Positions 43,116-52,161 are shown, counted from the stretch's first letter. The stretch: 64,000 nucleotides of DNA from Microbacterium luteum (GCF_015277875.1 NZ_CP063814.1:1984001-2048000), one strand, 5' to 3'. Notes: generated from the letters alone by a model not told the origin. Made by a program: numbers and translations.

Positions 43116-43562
43116 ATGGACATGCCCGGGATCGACGACATGGTGTGCTTCTCGCTCTACGCCGCGAGTCGGTCGACCACGCAGGCCTACCGACGCGTCC
43201 TCGAGCCCTGGCACATGACCTACCCGCAGTACCTCGTGCTCGTCGCCCTCTGGACCGAGGGTCCGCTCTCCGTGCGCGAGCTCGGCGACCGCCTCGCGCT
43301 CGACTCCGGCACCCTCTCTCCGCTGCTGAAGCGCCTCGAGAGCCGCGGGCTGCTGACCCGCACGCGCCGAAGCGACGACGAGCGCGTCGTGGATGTCGCG
43401 CTGACGGACGCGGGCTCGAGCCTGCGACACGACATGGCGGATGTGCCCCGGCAGATCGCGCAGTGCATGGGCATCGGCATGGAGGCCGCCCGCGCACTTC
43501 TGGACTCCCTGCACGAGCTGACCGCGCACGTGCAGGCGAGCAACGAGGCGACCGTCTCGTGA
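43116..43562 (+). CDS. ohrR: Organic-peroxide sensor OhrR (MarR family)
   Basis: A 148-residue MarR regulator. The N-terminal DMVCFSLYAASRSTTQAYRR holds the reactive cysteine of OhrR; LTYPQYLVLVALW-like TYPQYLVLVALWTEGPLSVR and LALDSGTLSPLLKRLESRGL form the winged helix, with RRSDDERVVDVALT as wing. Oxidation of the cysteine should release the 43086-43110 operator and induce ohr, 20 bp downstream. A second in-frame ATG at 43122 is possible. Confidence 0.94.
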   Translation: MDMPGIDDMVCFSLYAASRSTTQAYRRVLEPWHMTYPQYLVLVALWTEGPLSVRELGDRLALDSGTLSPLLKRLESRGLLTRTRRSDDERVVDVALTDAGSSLRHDMADVPRQIAQCMGIGMEAARALLDSLHELTAHVQASNEATVS

Positions 43563-43582
43563 CATCACACGGAAGGACCACC

Positions 43583-44005
43583 ATGGACGCCATCTACACC
43601 GCCGAGGCCCTCGCCACGGGAGAAGGACGCGCGGGAGCCGTCAAGACGCGCGACGGTCACGTCGACATGGACCTGCGCATCCCCCGTGAGATGGGTGGCC
43701 CCGGCGGCGGGGCCAATCCCGAAGCGCTCTTCGCCGCCGGATACGCCGCATGCTTCCACAGCGCGCTCCAGGCGGCCGCCCGCGCACAGAAGGTGACTCT
43801 CGAGGACACGAGCGTCGGATCACGCGTGCATATCGGCAGCAACGGCGAGGGCGGCTTCGGCCTCGCCGTCGAACTCGAGGTCGTGATCCCCAACCTCCCC
43901 GCCGACCAGGCGCAGGCGCTCGCCGACGCCGCGCACCAGATCTGCCCGTATTCGAACGCCACCCGCGGGAACATCGACGTCACGGTCACCGTCTCCGACG
44001 ACTGA
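43583..44005 (+). CDS. ohr: Organic hydroperoxide resistance peroxidase Ohr
   Basis: A 140-residue thiol peroxidase of the OsmC/Ohr fold that reduces organic hydroperoxides. GGPGGGANPEALFAAGYAAC with the peroxidatic Cys and AHQICPYSNATRGNIDV with the resolving Cys are intact. GGAAGGA precedes the ATG. Expressed with ohrR. Confidence 0.96.
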   Translation: MDAIYTAEALATGEGRAGAVKTRDGHVDMDLRIPREMGGPGGGANPEALFAAGYAACFHSALQAAARAQKVTLEDTSVGSRVHIGSNGEGGFGLAVELEVVIPNLPADQAQALADAAHQICPYSNATRGNIDVTVTVSDD

Positions 44006-44036
44006 TATGTGGTTCGTTCTGTCAAGTGGGCAGGGT

Positions 44037-44071
44037 GAAGCGCCGCCTGGCTGGCTGCCGGGCGGCGCTTC
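44037..44071 (+). terminator. ohr terminator hairpin
   Basis: GAAGCGCCGCC (44037-44047) pairs perfectly with 44061-44071 over a 13-nt loop, 32 nt after the ohr stop. The region 44072-44293 beyond it has no gene and may hold the noncoding end of the IS110 relic. Confidence 0.8.
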
Positions 44072-44583
44072 GTCGTTCGCGCGTGGGGGCGGGGTGTGCG
44101 GCGTGTTCTGTGACGCGTGGTCAGTCTGATATTCGCGGGTTGGTTACCGCAGGACCCTGTTTCGGCGAGAGCAGCCAGCGTGTCTGAGGTCGAGCGTGGC
44201 CGCTCGGTGCGGCTGCTCACAGTCGTTCCGCTGGTGCGCTCTTCACGCTGCATGCGTTCCCCGCGCCGGTGGTCGAGAACGAGTCTGGGGCTGTCAGGTC
44301 ATGACGGCCAGGGACCAGCACCAGCCCGCGAGCTCACGGGCGATCGCGGTGGTCGCGACGGTGTGCTTCTTCTTGTGCGATGTCCCGGTCCAGCCGGTCC
44401 CGGCGGGCGAGGATACTGTTCACGGCGTCATAGCCGGCGTCGAACGCCGCAAGGGTGCCGGGCCCGGCGCCATCGAGACCCTCGTCCATCTTCAGCAGCC
44501 GGGCCAGCAACACTGCGTCCCGGGCGTCGGTCTTGATCCGGTCGCCGGCCGGTCGGATGATCTTCGACGGCGCCGCGACCGTC

Positions 44584-46032
44584 GGGGGTGTCAGATGGTC
44601 TGTGTGAGTGGGGTTCACCTCGAAGGAGAACATCATGGAGACCATGGCTATCAGTCCGGAGCGCGAGGAGCGCAGGCGTCGGCAGAAGGAGCTCGCTGAT
44701 CAGTTGAAGTCGTCGGGTGCGATGGATGAGATCTTCGCGAAGATCGATGCCGGCACCCCGCTGACGGGCGATCAGGGGCTGCTCGGTGGCATGCTGAAGG
44801 CCGCGCTGGAGCGGGGCCTGGACGCGGAGCTGACCGAGCACGTCGGGTACGAGCGTGGTGATGCGGAAGCGTCGCTGTATCCGAACTCCCGCAACGGCAC
44901 GACGCCGAAGACGGTGTCGACCGAGATCGGTGAGATCGACCTATCGGTCCCGCGGGATCGGAACGGGTCGTTCACCCCGATGCTCGTCCCGAAGGGGCAG
45001 CGCCGGCTGGATGGGCTGGACGGGATGATCATCTCGCTCTATGCCGGCGGGATGACCATCCGCGATATCCAGCATCATCTCGCGAACACGATCGGCACCG
45101 AGCTCAGCCATGAGACGATCTCGAAGATCACCGACCAGGTCGCCGACGAGGTCCTCGCGTGGCAGACCCGCCCATTGGAAGCGTTGTATCCGGTGATCTA
45201 TCTCGACGCGATCATCGTGAAGATCCGTGACGGCGGTCACGTGCGCAACAAGGCCGCGCATATCGCCGTCGGGGTCGACATGGACGGGATCAAGCACGTC
45301 CTGGGTATCTGGGTGCAGGCCACCGAAGGCGCGAAGTTCTGGGCATCGGTCTGCGCCGAGCTTGCCAACCGTGGCATCCGCGACGTGCTGATCGTCTGCA
45401 CCGACGGGCTCACCGGATTTCCCGAGGCGGTCGCGGCGACGTGGCCGCAAGCGACCGTGCAGACCTGCGTGGTCCACCTGATCCGCGCGGCGATGCGGTT
45501 CGTGAACTACAAAGACCGCAAAGCCGTCGCCGCCGCGCTGAAACCGATTTACACCGCGGTGAACGAGGACGCCGCGCTCGAAGCGCTCGAGGCGTTCAGC
45601 GACTCCGAGCTCGGCCGCCGCTACCCCTCGGCGGTGAAGACGTTCCAGGACGCCTGGGACCGGTTCACCCCGTTCCTGGCGTTCCCGCCCGAGCTGCGCC
45701 GCGTGATCTACACCACCAACGCGATCGAGTCGCTGAACTACCAGCTGCGGAAAGTGACGAAATCGCGGGGTCACTTTCCCAACGACGCCGCCGCGGTCAA
45801 GCTGCTCTGGCTGGCGATCTGCGACATCGAAGACAAGCGCGCCCGAGAACGCGAGAAGGAACGCGGGCGCCCCTCCAGCCAGCGAAAAGCTTCCGGCCGA
45901 CTCATCGAGGGCAACGTGACCACGAACTGGAAACAAGCCCTCGAACAACTCGCACTCGCCTACCCCGACCGCATCACCCCCTACCTCTAACCACCAACAC
46001 CAACCCGCTTACACAGAAGACTTGACAAGCCC
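44584..46032 (+). mobile_element. IS256-family insertion sequence
   Basis: A 1449-bp element inserted in the IS110 gene with 8-bp target duplicate CGACCGTC at 44576-44583 and 46033-46040. The ends are related inverted repeats: GGGGGTGTCA-type at the left and, inverted, GGGCTTGTCA-type at the right, with TCTGTGT further in on both. Complete transposase, so possibly still active. Confidence 0.88.
44635..45990 (+). CDS. IS256-family (mutator type) transposase
   Basis: A 451-residue DDE transposase. YLDAIIVKIRDGGHVRNKAA with the first Asp, IVCTDGLTGFPEAVAATWPQ with the second, TVQTCVVHLIRAAMRFV, and NAIESLNYQLRKVTKSRGHF with the Glu are the mutator signature. GAAGGAG lies 8 nt before the ATG at 44635. 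Full length with no frameshift. Confidence 0.95.
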   Translation: METMAISPEREERRRRQKELADQLKSSGAMDEIFAKIDAGTPLTGDQGLLGGMLKAALERGLDAELTEHVGYERGDAEASLYPNSRNGTTPKTVSTEIGEIDLSVPRDRNGSFTPMLVPKGQRRLDGLDGMIISLYAGGMTIRDIQHHLANTIGTELSHETISKITDQVADEVLAWQTRPLEALYPVIYLDAIIVKIRDGGHVRNKAAHIAVGVDMDGIKHVLGIWVQATEGAKFWASVCAELANRGIRDVLIVCTDGLTGFPEAVAATWPQATVQTCVVHLIRAAMRFVNYKDRKAVAAALKPIYTAVNEDAALEALEAFSDSELGRRYPSAVKTFQDAWDRFTPFLAFPPELRRVIYTTNAIESLNYQLRKVTKSRGHFPNDAAAVKLLWLAICDIEDKRAREREKERGRPSSQRKASGRLIEGNVTTNWKQALEQLALAYPDRITPYL

Positions 46033-46401
46033 CGACCGTCACCGCAATCCCTGCCGCCTCGAGCTTCCGAGCCAGCCCGAAACCGGTCGGCCCAGCCTCG
46101 TATCCGGCGTGCACCGGACCCAGCCGGGCCGAGACCTGCATCACCCACGCGAGGACATCCGCAGCCCCGGCGGGCAGCCGCGCCTCGATCACCTCACCGG
46201 TCAACGTGTCGATCGCCGCCGCTCGCACGCTCCGCGCGTGCACATCCAAACCAATAGCCGTACGCTCGTTGAACACCAGGGCCTCCGCTGCATGTCGGCA
46301 TCCCAAGGCCACTCCTCGGGATGATCCACGAATCTGCACCGCGAGGCCCTGGGCCTACAAGAGCATCAGCACCCCGCCCTCATAGGGTCTGATCTCTGCG
46401 C

Positions 46402-46428
46402 GGCGGCTCGTTGCTTCGACGAGCCGCC
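46402..46428. terminator. Strong intergenic hairpin
   Basis: GGCGGCTCGT and ACGAGCCGCC pair perfectly over 7 nt. It lies between the IS110 relic and the glycosyltransferase gene, in a 240-bp region with no gene, and may insulate the latter. Confidence 0.55.
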
Positions 46429-46518
46429 CCGCTATCGGTGACGGGCAACCGTGTCAACCGCGATCGCGTGCCTCCGCCCGCTGGATAGCGTGGCGGCACA
46501 CCTCGCCAAGGAGTCACC

Positions 46519-47325
46519 GTGTTCCAGCGTCGCCCGCACCACCGCATCACCGTCTCGGTCGTCATCCCGGTGAAGGACGATGCCGCTCACCTGGACCGGT
46601 GCCTGCGAAGCATCGCTCGGCAGAGCCTCGCCGTCGACGAGGTCGTCGTCGTCGACAACGGCTCGGTGGATGACTCCGCCGACGTCGCGCGACGTCACGG
46701 CGCTCGGGTCGTGTCCTGCGCGCACCCCGGGGTGGCCGCGGCCGCGTCCGCGGGCTACGACGCAGCTCTCGGCGACGTGATCCTCCGCCTCGACGCGGAC
46801 TGCGCGCCAGGCCCCGGATGGGCGCGGACGATGACCGAGGCGCTGCACGAAGAGCAGAACGTCGGTGCCGTCTTCGGCGGTGCGAGCTTCCACGACGGGC
46901 CTCGGTGGCTTCGCCGCCCGCTCGCGGGCGCCTATCTGAGCGCATACGTGCTGGTGGTGGGCGCCGCGCTCGGCCACTGGCCCCTCTTCGGCTCGAACCT
47001 CGCCATGCGCTCCGAAGCGTGGCGGGCGGTGAGCGCATCGGTGCACCGAACCCGAGCGGACACGCATGACGACATCGACCTCGCCTTCCACATCGGCGAG
47101 CGGCATCGCATCGTGGCCGTCGGCGCGGAGCACATGACCATCTCGATGCGTCCGTTCGCCGATGCTCGGCTGTTCGCCGCGCGGGTCCGCAAGGGGTTCC
47201 GCACCGTCGTGATGCACTGGCCGCAGGACTTCCCCCCGATTCGGTGGGACCGTCGCCTGCTGCGGCGCCTGCGTCGCCGCAGCGTCGCGCGCCGCGCTCG
47301 ACCCGACCATCACCTCGCTGCCTGA
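46519..47325 (+). CDS. Family 2 glycosyltransferase
   Basis: A 268-residue GT-A fold enzyme. TVSVVIPVKDDAAHLDRCLR at the N-terminus, VVVVDNGSVDDS, and LRLDADCAPGPGWA with the DxD-type metal site are clear. A hydrophobic segment YLSAYVLVVGAALGHWPLF suggests membrane contact, and the C-terminus is strongly basic. Acceptor unknown. AAGGAG precedes the GTG. Its stop overlaps the next start by one base (TGATG). Confidence 0.9.
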   Translation: MFQRRPHHRITVSVVIPVKDDAAHLDRCLRSIARQSLAVDEVVVVDNGSVDDSADVARRHGARVVSCAHPGVAAAASAGYDAALGDVILRLDADCAPGPGWARTMTEALHEEQNVGAVFGGASFHDGPRWLRRPLAGAYLSAYVLVVGAALGHWPLFGSNLAMRSEAWRAVSASVHRTRADTHDDIDLAFHIGERHRIVAVGAEHMTISMRPFADARLFAARVRKGFRTVVMHWPQDFPPIRWDRRLLRRLRRRSVARRARPDHHLAA

Positions 47326-48140
47326 TGCGCGCCGCCGCTCTCATCGGGGTCGCCACAGCCCCCGCGCTGCACGTGATGACGTTCAATGTGCGGCGCCGGC
47401 TGCCGCTGTCGATCCGACGGGCGGACCGGTGGACCGGTCGCCGCCGGGCCGTGGACGCGCTCCTCACCCTCGAACAGCCGACCGTGCTCGGCGTGCAGGA
47501 GGCGATGCCCGGTCAGGCCGACGCCGTCGCCGATGCGCTCGGTGCTCGGTATCGCCGGCTCGGCCATGGTCGCGACAGCCGCGGTCGCGGCGAGGGGTGC
47601 CCGCTGTTCTGGGATGCCGAGCGGCTCGAACTCCTCTCCGGCACACAGCTCGCACTGTCACCCACTCCGGCGGTGGCGGGGTCCCGGGGGTGGGGCAACC
47701 CGGTACCGCGCGTCGTCGTGGTCGCGCGGCTGCGGGATCGGCTCACCTCGCGGGAGCTCACGGTCGTGAACACGCACCTCGACGTGTTCTCGCGCCGCTC
47801 CCGCCTGCACGCCGCCCGCTGGTTGCGGGGGGTGCTCACGACCGGAACCACTGCCGGGATCATCCTCGGCGATATGAACGCCCGTCCGGATTCCGCCACC
47901 GCGCGTGAGCTCTGGGTCGGCGGTCTGCGGGATGCGTGGCCCGCTGCGGACGTGCGGCTCACCCCCGAATGGGCGACGTTCGCCGACTACCGCGCACCAC
48001 GACGCGGCGCGCGCATCGATTGGATCGGTGTGACCCCCGGGGTGCAGGTGGATGCGATCGGCATCAACGCCTTCCGCACGGATGTCGGGTGGCCCTCCGA
48101 TCACCTGCCGGTGCAGGCGCGGGTGCGCGTGTGCTCATGA
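47325..48140 (+). CDS. Endonuclease/exonuclease/phosphatase (EEP) family hydrolase
   Basis: A 271-residue EEP protein with MTFNVRRRLP, LGVQEAMPGQ, VVNTHLDVFS, ILGDMNARPD, RRGARIDWIG and GWPSDHLPVQ, the full set of metal and phosphate ligands. It begins with a hydrophobic stretch that may be a weak signal. Family members cut DNA, lipids or phosphodiesters; the glycosyltransferase and membrane protein neighbours favour a cell-envelope substrate. ATGA overlap with the next gene. Confidence 0.88.
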   Translation: MRAAALIGVATAPALHVMTFNVRRRLPLSIRRADRWTGRRRAVDALLTLEQPTVLGVQEAMPGQADAVADALGARYRRLGHGRDSRGRGEGCPLFWDAERLELLSGTQLALSPTPAVAGSRGWGNPVPRVVVVARLRDRLTSRELTVVNTHLDVFSRRSRLHAARWLRGVLTTGTTAGIILGDMNARPDSATARELWVGGLRDAWPAADVRLTPEWATFADYRAPRRGARIDWIGVTPGVQVDAIGINAFRTDVGWPSDHLPVQARVRVCS

Positions 48141-48733
48141 GCACGCTGGCACGGAACTTTCTACGGCCACCCCGCGGGACCCTGGGCGTCGCGGCCGATG
48201 GAGTGCGGGCGCTCGGACTCGTCAGTGTCGTCGCCGCGGGGGTGCTGTACGAACCGACGGATGCCGGCATTCTGGCTTTCGCGCTGCCCGGCCTCATGAT
48301 CCCGCGCTTCCTCGCACTCCGCCCGACAGCCGACCTCGTCTTCGGGCTCGTGCTCCTCACCGCCGCGTGGAGCAACGTGTACGACCTCTACACCACGCTC
48401 GCGGCGTGGGATCTGGTGGTCCACTTCCTGGCCACCGGTGTTCTGTCCGTCGCCGTCTACCTCTTGCTCGGCCATGCCGGGGTGCTCCCGCGACCTGTCG
48501 GACCCGGTCGGCCGCGGCGCGCGCCACTCGTGCTCACCCCTGTCCTCGGGCTCGCGATCAGTGCCTTGTGGGAGATGGTCGAGTGGGCGGGCCGGGAGTT
48601 CATCACGGACACGATCTTCGTGACCTATGCCGACACGATCGGCGACATGGCGATCGGCGCTGTCGGTGCAGCCGTGGCGGGAGTGGCGCTGGCCTTCCTG
48701 AGACTCGAGGATGATCCGCCCCCGGCCACGTGA
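48137..48733 (+). CDS. Membrane protein, YjdF/DUF2238-like
   Basis: A 198-residue protein with about six membrane helices. YDLYTTLAAWDLVVHFLATG and LWEMVEWAGREFITDTIFVT followed by YADTIGDMAIGAVGAAVAG match the conserved His, Glu and Asp positions of the YjdF/DUF2238 family, of unknown function. Third gene of a coupled cassette with the glycosyltransferase and the EEP hydrolase. Confidence 0.75.
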   Translation: MSTLARNFLRPPRGTLGVAADGVRALGLVSVVAAGVLYEPTDAGILAFALPGLMIPRFLALRPTADLVFGLVLLTAAWSNVYDLYTTLAAWDLVVHFLATGVLSVAVYLLLGHAGVLPRPVGPGRPRRAPLVLTPVLGLAISALWEMVEWAGREFITDTIFVTYADTIGDMAIGAVGAAVAGVALAFLRLEDDPPPAT

Positions 48734-48742
48734 GCGGAGCCG

Positions 48743-49978
48743 TCAGACACGGCCGCGCAGGATGAGGTTCCAGTACACCCACGGCAGGACATAGCGGTCC
48801 GCGATCCAGGCGAGGCGGTTCTCCCGGTACATCTGCGGCAGGAACGAGATCGTGGGGTCGGGACGACCATCGGGATCGAACTCCGCCCAGACGACACTCG
48901 ATCGCGACACCGTCAGCGGGCAGACACCGTAACCGTCGTATCGGCGCGTGGGCTCCTGGCCGCGCAGCGCCGCCGCGAGGTTCTCCGCCACGACGAACGT
49001 CTGCTTGCGCAGCGCGCCGCCGGACTTGGAGTTCGTCGTGCCGGCCGCATCCCCGATCGCCCAGACGTCGTCGAACCGGCGATGCCGCAGCGTTTCGGGA
49101 TCCACCTCGACGAAACCTCCGGGATCGCGCTCGGCCGCCAGACCGGCCGCCGAGATCCACGTCGGCGCCGACTGCGGCGGCACGACGTTCAGAACGTCGT
49201 ACCGCACCTCCTCGGCGTCGGTCTCGCCGATGCGTCCGATAGCCACCTTCCGCTCCGCCCCGCTGACGGCCCGGATCTCGCTCGCGGTGCGCACCTCGAT
49301 GCCGAACTCCGCGATGACACGTTCGAGCTCCGCGTCGATGTGGGCAAGACCGAAGACCGTCTCCTCGGGCACCACCAGCACGACCCGGATGTCATCGAGG
49401 CACCCGAGGGCACGCCAGTGGGCACACGCCTGGTACATCGGCTTCTGCGCGGCTCCGGAGCAGGAAGCCGGTCCGGGCGGCTGCGTGAACACGACCGTCC
49501 CCGATCGCATGTCGCGAAGCAGGGCCGAGAGCTTCACCGCCCCGTCGAGCTCGTAGTGCGAGGTGACCTCGGGCGTGTCGAGAGCTTCCGCGAGTCCCGC
49601 CACGGCGGTCCAGTCCTTCACCATCCCCGGGCTGAGGACGAGATGGTCGTATCCGAGCACATCACCGCCGGATGTGGTGACGGTGCGTGCTGCGGGATCG
49701 ACGGCCTCGACCGCATCGCGCACCCAGCGCACCCCTTTCGGCATCACGTCGGCTTGTGGGCGCGACGTCTGCGACGCGCGCGCCGTGCCACCGGCGACGT
49801 GCGAGAACAAGGGCTGATACCGATGCACGGCCTGCGGTTCGATCACGGCGATGTCGGAGACGCCGGCACGTCGCAGTCGTGCGGCGGCGGACACTCCCCC
49901 GTTTCCGCCGCCGACGATGATGACGCGGTGATGGGCAGCCTCGGCCCGAGTCTCGTGCGATGCCTCCGGCGAATCCAT
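48743..49978 (-). CDS. Sulfide:quinone-oxidoreductase-like flavoprotein
   Basis: A 411-residue pyridine nucleotide-disulfide oxidoreductase-type protein. FAD motif VIIVGGGNGGVSAAARLR, YQPLFSHVAGG, VLSPGMVKDW, PPGPASCSGAAQKPMYQAC with the redox cysteines of SQR, and WAIGDAAGTTNSKSGGALRK. The type-II SQR layout indicates oxidation of sulfide or persulfide at the membrane quinone. It could be a NADH dehydrogenase-like enzyme, but the cysteine pattern argues for SQR. ATG at 49978. Confidence 0.88.
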   Translation of the reverse strand: MDSPEASHETRAEAAHHRVIIVGGGNGGVSAAARLRRAGVSDIAVIEPQAVHRYQPLFSHVAGGTARASQTSRPQADVMPKGVRWVRDAVEAVDPAARTVTTSGGDVLGYDHLVLSPGMVKDWTAVAGLAEALDTPEVTSHYELDGAVKLSALLRDMRSGTVVFTQPPGPASCSGAAQKPMYQACAHWRALGCLDDIRVVLVVPEETVFGLAHIDAELERVIAEFGIEVRTASEIRAVSGAERKVAIGRIGETDAEEVRYDVLNVVPPQSAPTWISAAGLAAERDPGGFVEVDPETLRHRRFDDVWAIGDAAGTTNSKSGGALRKQTFVVAENLAAALRGQEPTRRYDGYGVCPLTVSRSSVVWAEFDPDGRPDPTISFLPQMYRENRLAWIADRYVLPWVYWNLILRGRV

Positions 49979-50069
49979 ACGGCCACGCTAGGGAACGTCC
50001 CGCCCGACCGGCACCGCTTGCGGACCGGGCGGCGAGCGGCTAGCCGACGCCGCACGGACGTCCTTCCCC

Positions 50070-50091
50070 AGTGAGCGCGCAGTGAACGCGC
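50070..50091. promoter_or_regulatory. Tandem 11-bp repeats, PHO-box-like
   Basis: AGTGAGCGCGC and AGTGAACGCGC lie head to tail with one difference. Read on the other strand they resemble the 11-bp tandem units bound by PhoP/PhoB-type response regulators. Found in the divergent region between the SQR-like gene and the 109-residue gene. Confidence 0.4.
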
Positions 50092-50093
50092 AA

Positions 50094-50109
50094 GATTCTC
50101 CTGAGAATC
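50094..50109. promoter_or_regulatory. Inverted repeat next to the tandem repeats
   Basis: GATTCTC and GAGAATC around CT, an AT-richer perfect palindrome immediately after the tandem repeats. Probably a second regulator site or part of a promoter. Confidence 0.4.
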
Positions 50110-50191
50110 GTCTGTCAACCCCCTCCGCGACCCGGGTCGACGCGCGCAAGATGGATATCGCCCTCGCAAGGAGCAGAAAGCCACACCCCGA

Positions 50192-50521
50192 ATGACCATC
50201 GCGATGATGCCATCGTCACACCAGTACGTCCTGGTCGAACTCGAAGACGAGATTCGACTCATCCACGACACCCGTTACGCCGAGAACGACTCGCGTCGCC
50301 TCGTCGCATTCGTGGAGCCGGCGCCGGATGACCGCGTAGCGGTCACCTGGCTGCGATCCCTGCCGCTCCGCACCAGCTTCCCCGACGCGGCGTCCGCGCT
50401 CGCGGAGATCGAAGCCTGGACCGCCCTGGAGCGGGCGGGCGGCGCCGCTCCGCCCATCCCGATCGCCCACTACGCGCCCCGGCGCATCCGCTCTTCCGCG
50501 CGGCGGATCACGCGCGCCTGA
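50192..50521 (+). CDS. Hypothetical protein, 109 residues
   Basis: Unrecognised. The sequence has QYVLVELEDEIRLIHDTRYA near the N-terminus and a basic end RRIRSSARRITRA; no signal or membrane span. AAGGAG lies about 20 nt before the ATG at 50192, too far to be ideal; ATG codons at 50204 and 50207 are other options. Convergent with the MFS gene. The upstream region has tandem and inverted repeats. Confidence 0.65.
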   Translation: MTIAMMPSSHQYVLVELEDEIRLIHDTRYAENDSRRLVAFVEPAPDDRVAVTWLRSLPLRTSFPDAASALAEIEAWTALERAGGAAPPIPIAHYAPRRIRSSARRITRA

Positions 50522-50545
50522 GCGGTGGCGACGGGGCCGTGCTCG

Positions 50546-52102
50546 TCACGCGTGCCCGACCCCGTACTCGACCTCATCGTCGTCATTCGCACCGTTCTCG
50601 CGCCGGCGCCGACGCCAGGTGAGGTCGACGAGCCCGACCAGCAAGGCGAGGGAGAGGAACACCGCCGCGGCGAGCATCCCGTAGGCGTAGGCATCGTGGA
50701 ACACGACGATCTCGCTGGCCGTGCCCTCCTCGCGGAAGATCGTCGCGTAGAAGAACGACAGCGCGACCGCGGTGCCGATGGCCGTGCCGATGCGCTGGCC
50801 GAGCTGCCCGACCGAGCCGGCGAGACCGCCCTGCGTCACCGGGATGTCAGCGAGGGCGAGTGTCTGGTTGGGAGAGATGACGAGGCCCCCGCCCAGTCCG
50901 CCGACCACCATCGCCGCGGCCATGGCCCAGGGCGTGTACGGCAGCGGGACGAAGATCGCGACGACCACCAGGAGGGCGGTCGCCAGGAGCACGGCGCCCA
51001 GGCCCCACACGACGAGGGGTCTGCCGAACCGGTTGACGAGGTTGCCGCCCACCCAGGAACCGGCAGCGCTCGTGGCGGCGAACCCGATGGAGACCATGCC
51101 CGCGTAGACCGGCTCGAGACCGAGACCGTCCTGCAGGAAGAGGTTGGTGAGCAGGAACACCGACGGCAGAGCCGCGAAGTACGACGTCGCCAGCAGCGTG
51201 CCATTGCGATACGACCGCACCCGGAAGAGACGCAGCGGAACGAGCGGAGCCTTGCCGACGGACTCGTAGTGCCGCTCCCACAGCACGAACCCGCCGACGA
51301 AGAGCACGAAGGCGACGAGCAGCCACCATCGCAGGGGGTCGTCGTCGGGAGATCCCGTCGTGAACAGGAACGGGAACATGAGCGAGAGCACGGCGAGACC
51401 GAACAGCACCGTGCCGAACGGATCGAGCTCGAGCGGCCGGCGGGTTCGCCGGTGGAGGGGCGGCAGAAGCCAGATCGCGAGGGCGATGGCGATGAGACCC
51501 AGCGGCACGTTCATCCAGAAGATCCAGCGCCACCCGTCCTGCGCGCCGCCGAGAGCGATCGCCAGCCCGCCGATCGTCGGGCCGAGGGCCGTGGAGATGC
51601 CGATGATCGCTCCGAAGGCACCGAAGGCCTTGCCGCGCGCGGAGCCGCGGAACAGCTCCTGGATGATGCCGAGAACCTGGGGCATCTGAATGCCTGCGGC
51701 GACGCCCTGAATCAGGCGGGCGATCAGCAGCACGGTCATCGAGGGCGCAAGCGCACAGACGAGACTCATGACCGTGAACAGGCTCAGGCCGATGATGAAC
51801 AGCGCGCGCCGCGATCGCTGATCACCCAGGCGTCCCGCCGGAACGAGCACGAGCCCGAAGGTCAGCACGTACCCCGACACGATCAGCCCGAGCTCCGTCG
51901 GCGCCGACCCGAACGCATCCTCGATCGAAGGCAGGGCGACGTTGACCTTCGTGAGGTCGAGGATCGTCAGAGCGGCGACCGATACGCATACCGCGAAGGC
52001 CCGCCACTGCGCTCGTGGTGAGGGGAGGGGGATGTCGGAGGTGGCCGGCGACGCTGTCTTCGACGTTTCGTTCCCGTTCGCCGTCTCATCACTCATCATC
52101 AT
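50546..52102 (-). CDS. MFS exporter, DHA2 family (14 TM)
   Basis: A transporter of about 518 residues with 14 membrane segments. DLTKVNVALPSIEDAFGSAP in the first span, PAGRLGDQRSRRALFIIGLS as motif A and GISTALGPTIGGLAIALGG as motif C indicate a drug:H+ antiporter. Both termini are polar and acidic. Start choice is uncertain: a GTG at 52123 and ATGs at 52102, 52099 and 52096 are in frame and none has a clear ribosome site. Substrate unknown. Confidence 0.9.
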   Translation of the reverse strand: MMMSDETANGNETSKTASPATSDIPLPSPRAQWRAFAVCVSVAALTILDLTKVNVALPSIEDAFGSAPTELGLIVSGYVLTFGLVLVPAGRLGDQRSRRALFIIGLSLFTVMSLVCALAPSMTVLLIARLIQGVAAGIQMPQVLGIIQELFRGSARGKAFGAFGAIIGISTALGPTIGGLAIALGGAQDGWRWIFWMNVPLGLIAIALAIWLLPPLHRRTRRPLELDPFGTVLFGLAVLSLMFPFLFTTGSPDDDPLRWWLLVAFVLFVGGFVLWERHYESVGKAPLVPLRLFRVRSYRNGTLLATSYFAALPSVFLLTNLFLQDGLGLEPVYAGMVSIGFAATSAAGSWVGGNLVNRFGRPLVVWGLGAVLLATALLVVVAIFVPLPYTPWAMAAAMVVGGLGGGLVISPNQTLALADIPVTQGGLAGSVGQLGQRIGTAIGTAVALSFFYATIFREEGTASEIVVFHDAYAYGMLAAAVFLSLALLVGLVDLTWRRRRRENGANDDDEVEYGVGHA

Positions 52103-52161
52103 CGCCAGGTTATCGCTACGCACCGCGCCACGGACCCGTCCGATGCTGATTGACTGGGGCC

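Larger units (their letters stand above)
44294..46276 (-). pseudogene. IS110-family transposase relic, split by IS256
   Basis: The N-terminal part (46276-46033) has NERTAIGLDVHARSVRAAAI and AGYEAGPTGFGLARKLEAAG, the first acidic residues of the RuvC-like DEDD domain. After the IS256 insertion, 44583-44294 continues SKIIRPAGDRIKTDARDAVL and LARLLKMDEG, then FDAGYDAVNSILARRDRLDR, and in another frame ATTAIARELAGWCWSLAVMT, the normal C-terminus. Most of the middle and the Ser-containing Tnp20 region are deleted. Inactive remnant. Confidence 0.85.

Noticed and set aside
44584..46032. IS256 and IS110 as one composite unit with ohr
   Set aside because: The 8-bp duplicate lies inside the IS110 gene, so IS256 is a secondary insertion and ohr with its terminator lies outside.
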